Assembly: GCF_031921685.1 (NCBI RefSeq)
Contig: NZ_JAPDHU010000001.1
Location: 496,001-560,000, forward strand
DNA length: 64,000 nt
From: Terripilifer sp031921685
GTDB taxonomy: Bacteria; Pseudomonadota; Alphaproteobacteria; Rhizobiales; Beijerinckiaceae
Direction of reading: 5' to 3'
This document shows, piece after piece, positions 45,245 through 53,008 of this stretch. Below the pieces are notes generated by a model. The model did no database searches and had not been told where the DNA came from. It worked only from the letters and a program-made list of their open reading frames with translations. How positions within the stretch are numbered: position 1 is the first letter of the stretch; each line of letters begins with the position of its first letter. A program made the translations under genes and the position numbers.

Positions 45245-46432
45245 TCAGTCTTTGCTGACACCATGAACCGTGGGCTGGACCGTAAGCTGATCCGCATCGA
45301 TCAAATGGCCGGCGCGGTCACGCTTGGACGTGAGATAGCGGACATTGTGATCGTTCATGCGACCGATGATGCGCTCGTCGGCGGCAACGTCGAGGCCCGC
45401 CTCTTCCAGAGCGGCGATCTTGACCGGATTGTTGGTCATGATGCGCACGGATTTGACGCCAAGCTGCTTCAGCATGTCGGCGGCGAAATCGAAGCGGCGT
45501 TGATCATGGCCGAAACCCAAGGCTTCGTCGGCATCATAGGTGTCGAAGCCATGCGCCTGCAGATAATAGGCTTTCATCTTGTTGGAGAAGCCGTTGCCGC
45601 GTCCTTCCTGATCGAGATAGAGCAGGATGCCGCCGCCATTCTCCGCCATCGCCCGCGCGGTGTAGCGCAATTGATCGCCGCAGTCGCATTTCAGGCTGCC
45701 GAAGAGATCTCCGGTCAGGCAGGCCGAGTGCAGACGCACCGCCACCGGCTTCGACAGATCGGGCTTGCCGATGATCACGGCGACCTGATCGCGCAAACCC
45801 TCGCCGCCGCGGAAGACGACGAATTCGGTCTCCGGCGCGCCTTCCAGCGGCACGGGCGCGCGGCTGACGATCGACAGTTCGGTGACCTGGTGGGCGCGAT
45901 AGGTTTCGATGGCGCTGGCATCGACGGTGGCGAGCATGGTGCCGGCGATCGACTTCGCCGCCACCGGCACGACGACCACGGCGGGCGCCACCAGTGACAG
46001 GCGCACGAGTTCCATCGCCGCCTTGTCGAGCTTGGACAGATGGGCGGCCGGCGCGTCGTAACGGGCGCCGATTTCCATGGCGAGTGTCTGAATGCGTTTG
46101 ACGTCGATCAGCGGCAAAGCGATCACGCCGGGACCAGAGCGATCGAAGCCGAGCTTCTTCAGGCGTGGCGCCGTCAGCGCCAACCGCGCCCGACCACGCG
46201 CCAGGCTTTCGAGCAGATGCGCGGCGCCATCATCCAGCCCTTCGACGCCGACGGCGATCGCCAGCGATCGCCCAGCGCGGATCAGCACCGGTCGGCCAGA
46301 GCGAATTTCGGAAATAGCCCGCTCGACGGCGATCGAGGCGAAATCCCGGTCCGGTCGGAGAAGGCTCTTAATGTCAGACACGCGCATCCTCGTTACGTAT
46401 AAACTCGCGGCACTTTCAAACGCGCTGGCCAT
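45245..46432 (-). CDS. ribA: GTP cyclohydrolase II with degenerate N-terminal RibB-like domain
   Basis: First step of riboflavin synthesis: GTP to 2,5-diamino-6-ribosylamino-pyrimidinone phosphate. The C-terminal half (about 200-395) is intact GCH II with the zinc ligands in CLTGDLFGSLKCDCGDQL, YLDQEGRGNGFSNKMKAYYLQ and IMTNNPVKIAALEEAG. The N-terminal 190 residues align in outline with DHBP synthase but lack the DDEDRENEGD-type acidic motif and the HTGHTE motif, so that activity is probably lost. The start is uncertain: ATG 46432 has no ribosome site, ATG 46385 is also in frame, and GTG at 46379 has GAGG six bases upstream. Confidence 0.88.
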   Translation of the reverse strand: MASAFESAASLYVTRMRVSDIKSLLRPDRDFASIAVERAISEIRSGRPVLIRAGRSLAIAVGVEGLDDGAAHLLESLARGRARLALTAPRLKKLGFDRSGPGVIALPLIDVKRIQTLAMEIGARYDAPAAHLSKLDKAAMELVRLSLVAPAVVVVPVAAKSIAGTMLATVDASAIETYRAHQVTELSIVSRAPVPLEGAPETEFVVFRGGEGLRDQVAVIIGKPDLSKPVAVRLHSACLTGDLFGSLKCDCGDQLRYTARAMAENGGGILLYLDQEGRGNGFSNKMKAYYLQAHGFDTYDADEALGFGHDQRRFDFAADMLKQLGVKSVRIMTNNPVKIAALEEAGLDVAADERIIGRMNDHNVRYLTSKRDRAGHLIDADQLTVQPTVHGVSKD

Positions 46433-46596
46433 GAACTAGTTGCGCAAGTTGACATTTCAATAGCTTATATAGCGAGGATTCTCCAGAAAATCCCTGAACA
46501 GCCAATGAATGCGATCACGATCCGGGTAGGGACCGGCCAGGGACCTGAGCAAGGACTTGAACAAGAACCTGGAAAGAAGGGACTGGTTCTCGAAGA
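46433..46596. other. Divergent promoter gap between ribA and RibD-type gene
   Basis: 164 bp. TTGACATTTCAATAGCTTAT near 46450 resembles a sigma-70 -35 box and an AT-rich stretch for the plus strand. I looked for the conserved FMN riboswitch pattern on both strands and did not see it. Confidence 0.35.
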
Positions 46597-47331
46597 ATGA
46601 CCGACCATGACTACGAACAGATTCTGGCGGCCGTTGGGCGAGCCGACCGGATCGTTTTAGGCCAGATCGGCCAATCGCTTGACGGCCGCATCGCGACCGC
46701 CAGCGGCGAATCCAAATATATCAATGGCCAAGCCGCTTTGGCCCACCTACACCGGCTGCGCGCCAGCGTCGATGCGGTGCTGATCGGGGCCGGCACCCTG
46801 GTGGCCGACGACCCGCAGCTCACCGTCCGCTTCTGTGATGGTAAAAATCCGGCCCGGATCGTCATCGATCCTTCGGGACGCGGCATTCCGGGTGGCCGCT
46901 GGCTAGCGCCGGATGGTGCCCTGCGCCTGGCGCTCAGCCCAACGGGCAAGGCGCCGGTCGAATGCGACGAGGTGCTGGCCTTCGAGCCGCCGGGCGATGC
47001 CCCCTTCGATCCAAGACAGATCGTCCAACTGCTCGCCGAACGGGGGCTGCGGCGCGTCCTCGTGGAAGGCGGGTCCCGGCTTTTATCAGCCTTTTTGGAC
47101 GCGGACGCGCTCGACCGGTTGCATGTGATGATCGCGCCCCTAATCATCGGATCGGGCCGGATCGGGCTCGATCTCGCGCCCCTGGCCCGGCTCGCCGACG
47201 CGCGCCGGCCCCGCGTCCAGACCTTCGCCTTTAGCGACGGCGACGTTCTGTTCGATTGTGATCTACGATCAAACGCCGCGCAGGCCGACGGATTTGCCGA
47301 TCAATCCGCCGATCAAGGAGCAAAGCCATGA
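46597..47331 (+). CDS. RibD-type reductase domain protein
   Basis: Protein of 244 residues that corresponds to the C-terminal reductase half of RibD only. It opens with IVLGQIGQSLDGRIATASGESKYINGQAA and has VDAVLIGAGTLVADDPQLTVR, VLVEGGSRLLSAFLDADALDRLHVMIAPLIIGSG. The N-terminal zinc deaminase half of RibD is absent. It probably reduces a riboflavin precursor or a related pterin or pyrimidine with NADPH. It is divergent from ribA and overlaps cytochrome b561 by four bases. Confidence 0.87.
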   Translation: MTDHDYEQILAAVGRADRIVLGQIGQSLDGRIATASGESKYINGQAALAHLHRLRASVDAVLIGAGTLVADDPQLTVRFCDGKNPARIVIDPSGRGIPGGRWLAPDGALRLALSPTGKAPVECDEVLAFEPPGDAPFDPRQIVQLLAERGLRRVLVEGGSRLLSAFLDADALDRLHVMIAPLIIGSGRIGLDLAPLARLADARRPRVQTFAFSDGDVLFDCDLRSNAAQADGFADQSADQGAKP

Positions 47332-47885
47332 GTGTGACTGGAAGCCAGCCCACCCGTTATGCCCCCACGGCGAAATGGCTGCATTGGATCATCGCCGCCT
47401 GCATCCTCTTCGTCATTCCTGCCGGCATCGTCATGGGGCGCCTGCCGGAAGGCGCATTGCAGAACCAGCTTTTCGACCTGCATCGCTCATTTGGTGTCTT
47501 GATCTTCGCGCTGGCGGTCTGGCGCGTCTATGTGCGGCAAAGCCGCGGCGCGCCGCCGCCCTATCCCGAGCTTTCGCGGCTGGAACGGATCGCCTCCACC
47601 GCCGTGCATCACACGCTTTATCTGTTGATCATCGTCATGCCAATCCTCGGCTGGCTGATGACCTCAGCCTATCGGGTCGACGTTTCGGTGTTCGGGCTTT
47701 TCACGCTGCCGCATCTGATGCCGCAGAGCGACAAGACCTACGAAGTGCTGTCGACCATCCATAAGATGGGTGGCATCCTGATGACCATTCTCGTGCTGGC
47801 CCATATCGCGGGCGCGCTGAAACACACGATCATCGATCGTAACGATCTCATCTGGCGCATGTTGCCGCAGCGGCGCTCGGACTAA
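47328..47885 (+). CDS. Cytochrome b561 family protein
   Basis: Inner-membrane di-heme protein of 185 residues with four helices. Possible heme ligands are in KWLHWIIAACILF, FDLHRSFGVL, VHHTLYLLIIV and LAHIAGALKHTIID. Bacterial members take electrons from ubiquinol or pass them to it; some oxidise superoxide. The first codon overlaps the RibD-type gene, an unusual pairing of unknown meaning. Confidence 0.9.
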   Translation: MSVTGSQPTRYAPTAKWLHWIIAACILFVIPAGIVMGRLPEGALQNQLFDLHRSFGVLIFALAVWRVYVRQSRGAPPPYPELSRLERIASTAVHHTLYLLIIVMPILGWLMTSAYRVDVSVFGLFTLPHLMPQSDKTYEVLSTIHKMGGILMTILVLAHIAGALKHTIIDRNDLIWRMLPQRRSD

Positions 47886-47890
47886 ATTTC

Positions 47891-47906
47891 CGCGTGTCAC
47901 CACGCG
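47891..47906 (+). terminator. Short hairpin after cytochrome b561
   Basis: CGCGTG and CACGCG pair perfectly around a TCAC loop, five bases after the stop codon. No T run follows, so it is a weak candidate. Confidence 0.35.
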
Positions 47907-47951
47907 AGATGCGAGGTGGATTCAAGACGTTGCAGGCGCCACCTCCGACTT

Positions 47952-47968
47952 CTTTGAATAATTCTAAA
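47952..47968. promoter_or_regulatory. Irr/ICE-like iron box before ECF sigma gene
   Basis: CTTTGAATAATTCTAAA agrees in about 14 of 16 defined positions with the palindromic iron control element recalled for Rhizobiales Irr (TTTAGAATnATTCTAAA type). It lies 70 bp before the sigma factor start, at the proper place for iron-dependent control of the siderophore operon. Confidence 0.55.
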
Positions 47969-48037
47969 CTATTGATATTGCAAGCAATTACGCTGGTAGC
48001 TATAGGACGACATGCGCGGCTCGCCGCTTTGGGTGCC

Positions 48038-48541
48038 ATGTCCGATACGTTTTTCCTCACGCCTTCGCGGATCATCGAGGCCTATTATGACGAGTTGCAG
48101 CGCTTCACGCGCCGCAGGCTTCGTGGCGCGCCGGCGGCGGAAGATCTCGTGCAGGAAGCCTGCCTGCGCTTCACCCGCCTAGAGACGGCAAAGCTCACCA
48201 ATCCCCGTGCCTTTCTCTATCGCATCCTCTCCAATCTCGTTGTCGATCATCAGCGCCAGCAACAACGCGAGCGTGCGGTCCCCATCGAAAGCGAAGCCGA
48301 TATCGTCGATGAAACGGCGGATGCGGAGCGCACCATCATTTCGCGCGAGCGATTGCTTCTGCTGAGGCAGGCGGTGGAAGAATTGCCGCCACGTTGTCGC
48401 GAGTGCTTCGTGCTGCGCCGCTTCGACGACCTCTCCCAAGAGGAGATTGCTCAACGCATGGGTATCTCGCGCAACATGGTCGAGAAGCATCTGCGCACCG
48501 CCGCCCTTCACTGCATGAAGCGCCTGAGCGAAAACGGCTGA
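48038..48541 (+). CDS. ECF sigma factor, FecI-like
   Basis: Sigma-70 family factor of 167 residues. Region 2 is seen in IIEAYYDELQRFTRRRLRGAPAAEDLVQEACLRF and region 4 in ELPPRCRECFVLRRFDDLSQEEIAQRMGISRNMVEKHLRTA, the last part typical of the FecI iron-starvation group. ATG at 48038 is preferred; an in-frame start at 47894 would give an atypical 48-residue extension. It is followed by fecR-like and receptor genes, so it should transcribe the receptor operon when the receptor signals bound siderophore. Confidence 0.92.
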   Translation: MSDTFFLTPSRIIEAYYDELQRFTRRRLRGAPAAEDLVQEACLRFTRLETAKLTNPRAFLYRILSNLVVDHQRQQQRERAVPIESEADIVDETADAERTIISRERLLLLRQAVEELPPRCRECFVLRRFDDLSQEEIAQRMGISRNMVEKHLRTAALHCMKRLSENG

Positions 48542-48653
48542 CCCTTTCAAATTTTTCTGGCGAGAAGCTCCTGTTCCAAGCGGCTGAAGCGTCACAGCAT
48601 TGAGCCCGTGCTATAGGAGCAGACGGATTCGGTTCTCGCGGGACGCCCCGGCG

Positions 48654-49592
48654 ATGGTGGAAAATAAAGAAGTGGCACGGCAGGAAGCAGCGGAGTGGTA
48701 CTTTCGCCGTGACGCTGGCGCACTGAGCGCAGAGGAAGACGCCCAATTCCAGCTCTGGTTCGCCGTACCCGCGCATCGCCGCGCCTACGAGGAGCTTGCC
48801 GCGACCTGGGTGGCGCTCGGCACGATCCCGCGTCCTAAGACCCCTCTCCCTGCCCGCCCGCCTGTTTGGCGCGGCCGCACCGGCCTGGCCGGTGCCGCGC
48901 TCGCGGCAGCCATTGTGCTGGCGCTGATCATCCCGCAAAGCGGCTGGTTTCTGCTTTGGCAAGCCGATGCCGCGACCGCCGTCGGCGAAACGCGCGAGGT
49001 GACGCTCGCGGACGGTTCCGTCGTCACACTCAATACCGATAGCGCCATTGCCATCGCTTACGATACGAGCGAGCGCCGTATCCGGCTGTTGCGTGGCGAA
49101 GCGCTGTTCACGGTGGCCAAGGATGCCGGGCGTCCTTTCACGGTGGAAACGCAAGGCGGCACGGCGCAAGCCTTGGGGACTGCCTTCACGGTTCGAGATG
49201 AAGACGACGGCGCGACCGTTGCCGTCGTCGAAAGCCGCGTCGCGGTTCGCTATCCCGCGAACGCCACCGGAACCGTCACCGTCTCGCCTGGAGAAGCCGT
49301 CAGTTACGCGCATGGTCGCCTCGGCCCCGTGGAACCCGTCGATATCGACGAGCTGACAGCCTGGCGACGCGGCAAGCTGATCTTCGTCGATCGCCCCCTT
49401 GGAGAGGTGATCGACGAACTCAATCGCTACCATCGCGGGCGCCTGCAGATTATCGATCCCGCGATCCGCTCGCATCGTGTCAGCGGCGTCTTCTCGACGG
49501 GAGATCCGCTCGCCGTGGTCGACGCGCTCGAAACTTCGCTCGGCCTGCACTCGACGCGGCTCACGCGCTACCTCGTGCTTCTGCATCGTTGA
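48654..49592 (+). CDS. FecR-family anti-sigma/sensor protein
   Basis: Inner-membrane signal protein of 312 residues. The cytoplasmic N-terminal FecR_N part (QEAAEWYFRRDAGALSAEEDAQFQLW) binds the sigma factor. One helix follows near 85-105 (AGAALAAAIVLALIIPQSGW), then a periplasmic FecR domain (GETREVTLADGSVVTLNTDS, IRLLRGEALFTVAKDAGRPF) that contacts the STN domain of the receptor. ATG at 48654 is chosen because the protein pattern begins there; an in-frame TTG at 48600 is possible. The ribosome site is weak. Confidence 0.9.
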   Translation: MVENKEVARQEAAEWYFRRDAGALSAEEDAQFQLWFAVPAHRRAYEELAATWVALGTIPRPKTPLPARPPVWRGRTGLAGAALAAAIVLALIIPQSGWFLLWQADAATAVGETREVTLADGSVVTLNTDSAIAIAYDTSERRIRLLRGEALFTVAKDAGRPFTVETQGGTAQALGTAFTVRDEDDGATVAVVESRVAVRYPANATGTVTVSPGEAVSYAHGRLGPVEPVDIDELTAWRRGKLIFVDRPLGEVIDELNRYHRGRLQIIDPAIRSHRVSGVFSTGDPLAVVDALETSLGLHSTRLTRYLVLLHR

Positions 49593-49685
49593 TTTTTTTT
49601 GGTGCTCGACCTCCTGTTTTGAACCCCACCGTCGTCACAGCCATAACGGGCCTGTCTCAAGGTCCTGGACTGACCGGAGATGGGG

Positions 49686-52106
49686 ATGCGTATCTTGAAC
49701 GAAGGGCGGCGCTTGCCGTTGATGCTGGCTCTGAGCACGACGACCATGCTCGTCGGGCTGGCCCTCCCGAAAGCAACTTTCGCCCAGTCCCCGCAACCGG
49801 CCGCTGATACGCTGCGCGGTTTCGCGATTCCGGCCGGCCCGCTCGCGCAAGCGCTCAACCGTTTCGCCGATGCCGCACGGCTCCAGCTCGTCTATAGTGG
49901 CGTCGCCACGCGCGGTCTGCGCAGCCCCGGCCTCAACGGGAACTTCACGCCGCAACAGGGCTTGGCGCGTCTCCTGGCGGGAACCGGACTAAGCTATCGC
50001 ATGACCGGACCGCGCACGGTGACGATCACCTCCGCGAACGCGTCCACGTCGGGCGCGAGCAGTGCGATCCCCTCGGAGGCGATCACGCTCGACATCATCG
50101 ATGTCACGGGTCGCGGCGAGACGATCGGTTATGTCGCGCGCAACAGTGCGTCCGGATCGAAGACCAACACGCCGCTGATCGAAACGCCACGTTCGATCAG
50201 CGTGATCACCCGGCAGGAACTCGACGATCGCGTCGTCACCAATGTGGCCGATGCGGTGCGCTACTCGGCCGGCACGACCACGGGTGGTTACGGTTTCGAC
50301 CCGCGCTTCGACCAGATTTACATTCGCGGCTTCCCAACGACGACGCTCGGCGATTTCCGTGACGGGCTCAAACAGTTCCCGGCGGGCTTCACCACGTTCC
50401 GCACCGAGCCTTATGGGCTTGAAAGCGTCGAGATCATCAAGGGCCCGGCTTCCGTGCTCTATGGCCAGGGCGTGCCCGGCGGCCTCATCGACCGCCGTTC
50501 CAAACTGCCGACCGACACGCCCATTCGCGAGATCAGCTTACAAGGCGGCACCTTTGGCCGGTTGCAGGGCGCATTCGATATCGGCGGGCCGATCGACCCC
50601 GAAAAGACCATGCTTTACCGCGTCGTCGGACTGGGACGTGATGGCAACACCAATTTCAACATTGCCGACAAACGTATGATGATCGCGCCGTCCTTCACCT
50701 GGCGGCCGACGGCGGCAACGTCGTTGACGATCTACGCGCTCTATCAACAGGACGAAACGGATTCGAGCGCCGCCGCGCTCAACTGGAACGGCCGTGTTCT
50801 CAAAATGCGCGCCAGCGACCCGAATTATGACTATCTCAAGCAGAAGCAAGGGCAAATCGGCTACAGCCTCGAGCATAAGTTCAACGAGGTTTTCACCTTC
50901 CGCCAGAAAGTCCGCTACAGCGCCATCGAAGCTGAATCGCGCTATCTAACCGGCAGCTTCAATAGCGCCACTCCGACCATCTACGATCGCGGCGCCGCGG
51001 CGGTTGGCGACCGGCTCGCCAGCTTTCAGGTCGACAACAATCTCGAGGCCAAATTCCGCACCGGTCCCCTCGCCCACAAGGTGCTCCTGGGCGTGAACTA
51101 CGACTACAATCTCTGGCGCTTTGCCTATGGCTACAGCGGCGTCGTGCCGGCCTATGCATTGAACATCCTCAATCCGGTCTACGGCTTTATGGGGCCGACG
51201 CCGGCCTACACGACCCGCTCGCGCTCGCGGCAGGAACAGGTCGGTGTCTATGTCCAGGATCAGATCAGCTTCGGCAATTGGCGCCTGGCATTGAGCGGCC
51301 GCCAGGATTGGACCGACCGCACGCAGAACAATCAGATCACCGGCGCGGTCACAGGCGCGCGCAAGGACAATGCTTTCACCTATAGCGCCGGTCTGCTTTA
51401 TCTCTTCGACAATGGCATCGCCCCTTATGCAAGCTATGCTACCTCCTTCCAGCCGGTCACGAGCCAAGGTGCCGGCGGCGCGATCCTCGCGCCCTCGAAA
51501 GGCGAGCAGATCGAAGCCGGCGTGAAGTACCAGCCCGGTGACGGGCGGATGCTGCTGACATTCTCCGCCTATCAGCTCAAAGAAAAGAACGCGCCGAAAC
51601 TCGGCGGCTATGTCAATGGGCTGCCCTATTATGTCTCCGTCGGAGAGGTAACAGTACGCGGTATCGAACTTGAAGCGCGCGCACGCTTGACGGATTCCTT
51701 CGATACCGTCGCGGCCTATACGTTCTCCGACGCCAAGATTACGAACACCACGGTTGCCAGCGAATACGGCAAGATTCCCGCGGTAACGCCGCGCCATGTC
51801 GCCTCGCTCTGGTTGAACTATAATGTTCAAACCGGACCGTTCGCGGGCTTCGGCGCGGGCTTTGGCGTCCGCTACGTCGGCGACACCTGGACCTCCAATG
51901 CCAACACCGCCAAGAATGACGCCTACACGCTGTTCGACGCGGTGCTGCGCTACGATTTCGGCAAGTCGAACCCGCAGCTCGCCGGCCTCAGCGCCTCGGT
52001 CGCCGCCAACAACATTGCCGACAAGCAGGCCAGTGTCTGCAACGCGGGCTATTGCTATCTCGGCCAGGGCCGAACCGTGATCGGCACGCTGACCTACAAG
52101 TGGTGA
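49686..52106 (+). CDS. TonB-dependent siderophore receptor with STN domain (transducer)
   Basis: Outer-membrane receptor of about 806 residues. Signal peptide RRLPLMLALSTTTMLVGLALP ends near FAQ. The STN domain (about 40-115: FAIPAGPLAQALNRFADAAR to TVTI) signals to FecR. The plug begins near 165 (TPLIETPRSISVITRQEL) with IKGPASVLYGQGVPGGLIDRR, and the beta-barrel ends GTLTYKW. ATG at 49686 has GGAG six bases upstream; ATG 49680 is two codons earlier. Downstream genes encode uptake and an esterase, so the ligand is probably a ferric siderophore with ester bonds. It is similar in build to the receptor at the window start. Confidence 0.94.
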   Translation: MRILNEGRRLPLMLALSTTTMLVGLALPKATFAQSPQPAADTLRGFAIPAGPLAQALNRFADAARLQLVYSGVATRGLRSPGLNGNFTPQQGLARLLAGTGLSYRMTGPRTVTITSANASTSGASSAIPSEAITLDIIDVTGRGETIGYVARNSASGSKTNTPLIETPRSISVITRQELDDRVVTNVADAVRYSAGTTTGGYGFDPRFDQIYIRGFPTTTLGDFRDGLKQFPAGFTTFRTEPYGLESVEIIKGPASVLYGQGVPGGLIDRRSKLPTDTPIREISLQGGTFGRLQGAFDIGGPIDPEKTMLYRVVGLGRDGNTNFNIADKRMMIAPSFTWRPTAATSLTIYALYQQDETDSSAAALNWNGRVLKMRASDPNYDYLKQKQGQIGYSLEHKFNEVFTFRQKVRYSAIEAESRYLTGSFNSATPTIYDRGAAAVGDRLASFQVDNNLEAKFRTGPLAHKVLLGVNYDYNLWRFAYGYSGVVPAYALNILNPVYGFMGPTPAYTTRSRSRQEQVGVYVQDQISFGNWRLALSGRQDWTDRTQNNQITGAVTGARKDNAFTYSAGLLYLFDNGIAPYASYATSFQPVTSQGAGGAILAPSKGEQIEAGVKYQPGDGRMLLTFSAYQLKEKNAPKLGGYVNGLPYYVSVGEVTVRGIELEARARLTDSFDTVAAYTFSDAKITNTTVASEYGKIPAVTPRHVASLWLNYNVQTGPFAGFGAGFGVRYVGDTWTSNANTAKNDAYTLFDAVLRYDFGKSNPQLAGLSASVAANNIADKQASVCNAGYCYLGQGRTVIGTLTYKW

Positions 52107-52138
52107 ACCCCCGCTTGAAGGGCGTCCACTTGAAGGAA

Positions 52139-53008
52139 ATGACGCGGCGCCAGCTCGCCGCCGGATTGGCCTACACGACGCTCGTGCCACGGGCGGCGCA
52201 GGCCAAACCGCTGCGACGCCTCGCCTCGATGGATTATGGATTGGCCGAGACACTCATCTGTCTTGGCTGCCCGCCCATCGCGCTCGTCGCGGCTCAAGAT
52301 TGGAACCGCTGGGTCGTCGAACCACCTCTCCCCGAGACTGTTGTCAATCTCGGCACGAGCCGCGAGCCAAATCTGGAACTGCTGCAGGCGCTCAAACCCG
52401 ACGCCATTTTGAGCACGCCTTATCTGGCGGGCATCCATCACAGACTGGAAGCCATCGCCCCGGTGGTGTCGCTGCCCCTCTATGTGCCGGAGGGAACGCC
52501 CCTCGCCCTGGCCGAGGCGGCGGCTCGCAAGCTCGCCCTCATGATCGGCGCACCGGAAGCGGCCGAAGCGCTGCAAGCGCAGGAACAGGCCTGTTTCGCC
52601 GAGGCCCGCGCGCGATTGGCCGCGCGCGCCCACATGCCGGTCTTCCTCGTCAATCTCATGGACGAACGCCATGTCCGCATCTACGGCGCCAAAAGTCTCT
52701 TTCAAGATGTGCTCGACCGGATCGGTCTGCGCAACGCCTGGACGGGTGCGACCAATTATTGGGGCTTCGCCACCGTTGGCATCGAAGCGTTGCAACACTA
52801 CGGCGAAGCGCAGCTCGTCTATTTCGATCCGGTCCCGCCCGGTGTGCTCGCATCCCTCGCGCGCAATCCGATCTGGAACGCCTTGTCCTTCGTCAAGGCC
52901 GGCCATGTTTGCGGCCTGCCGCCGGCCCTGATGTTTGGCTGCGTTCCCTCGGCCATGCGGTTCGCGCGGCTGATGGCCGAGCGGCTGCCAAAGCTGGAGC
53001 GCCGATGA
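52139..53008 (+). CDS. Siderophore ABC transporter substrate-binding protein, FhuD-like
   Basis: Periplasmic binding protein of about 289 residues, class III fold with a single helical backbone. The N-terminus MTRRQLAAGLAYTTLVPRAAQA has a twin-arginine-like signal, as in E. coli FhuD. NLELLQALKPDAILSTPYLAG and GEAQLVYFDPVPPGV fit the family. The start is uncertain: ATG 52139 is too close to its AAGGA, while TTG at 52130 and GTG at 52103 (overlapping the receptor stop by four bases) are also open. It delivers the ferric siderophore to the double permease that overlaps it. Confidence 0.88.
   Translation: MTRRQLAAGLAYTTLVPRAAQAKPLRRLASMDYGLAETLICLGCPPIALVAAQDWNRWVVEPPLPETVVNLGTSREPNLELLQALKPDAILSTPYLAGIHHRLEAIAPVVSLPLYVPEGTPLALAEAAARKLALMIGAPEAAEALQAQEQACFAEARARLAARAHMPVFLVNLMDERHVRIYGAKSLFQDVLDRIGLRNAWTGATNYWGFATVGIEALQHYGEAQLVYFDPVPPGVLASLARNPIWNALSFVKAGHVCGLPPALMFGCVPSAMRFARLMAERLPKLERR

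Noticed and set aside
46433..46596. Possible FMN riboswitch between the riboflavin genes
   Set aside because: The conserved RFN-element blocks were not found on either strand.
52300..53004. Extension of the FhuB-like frame 235 codons upstream
   Set aside because: The stretch lies over the binding protein gene and reads as low-complexity Arg, Gly and Pro; ATG 53005 has a ribosome site and the normal permease start.
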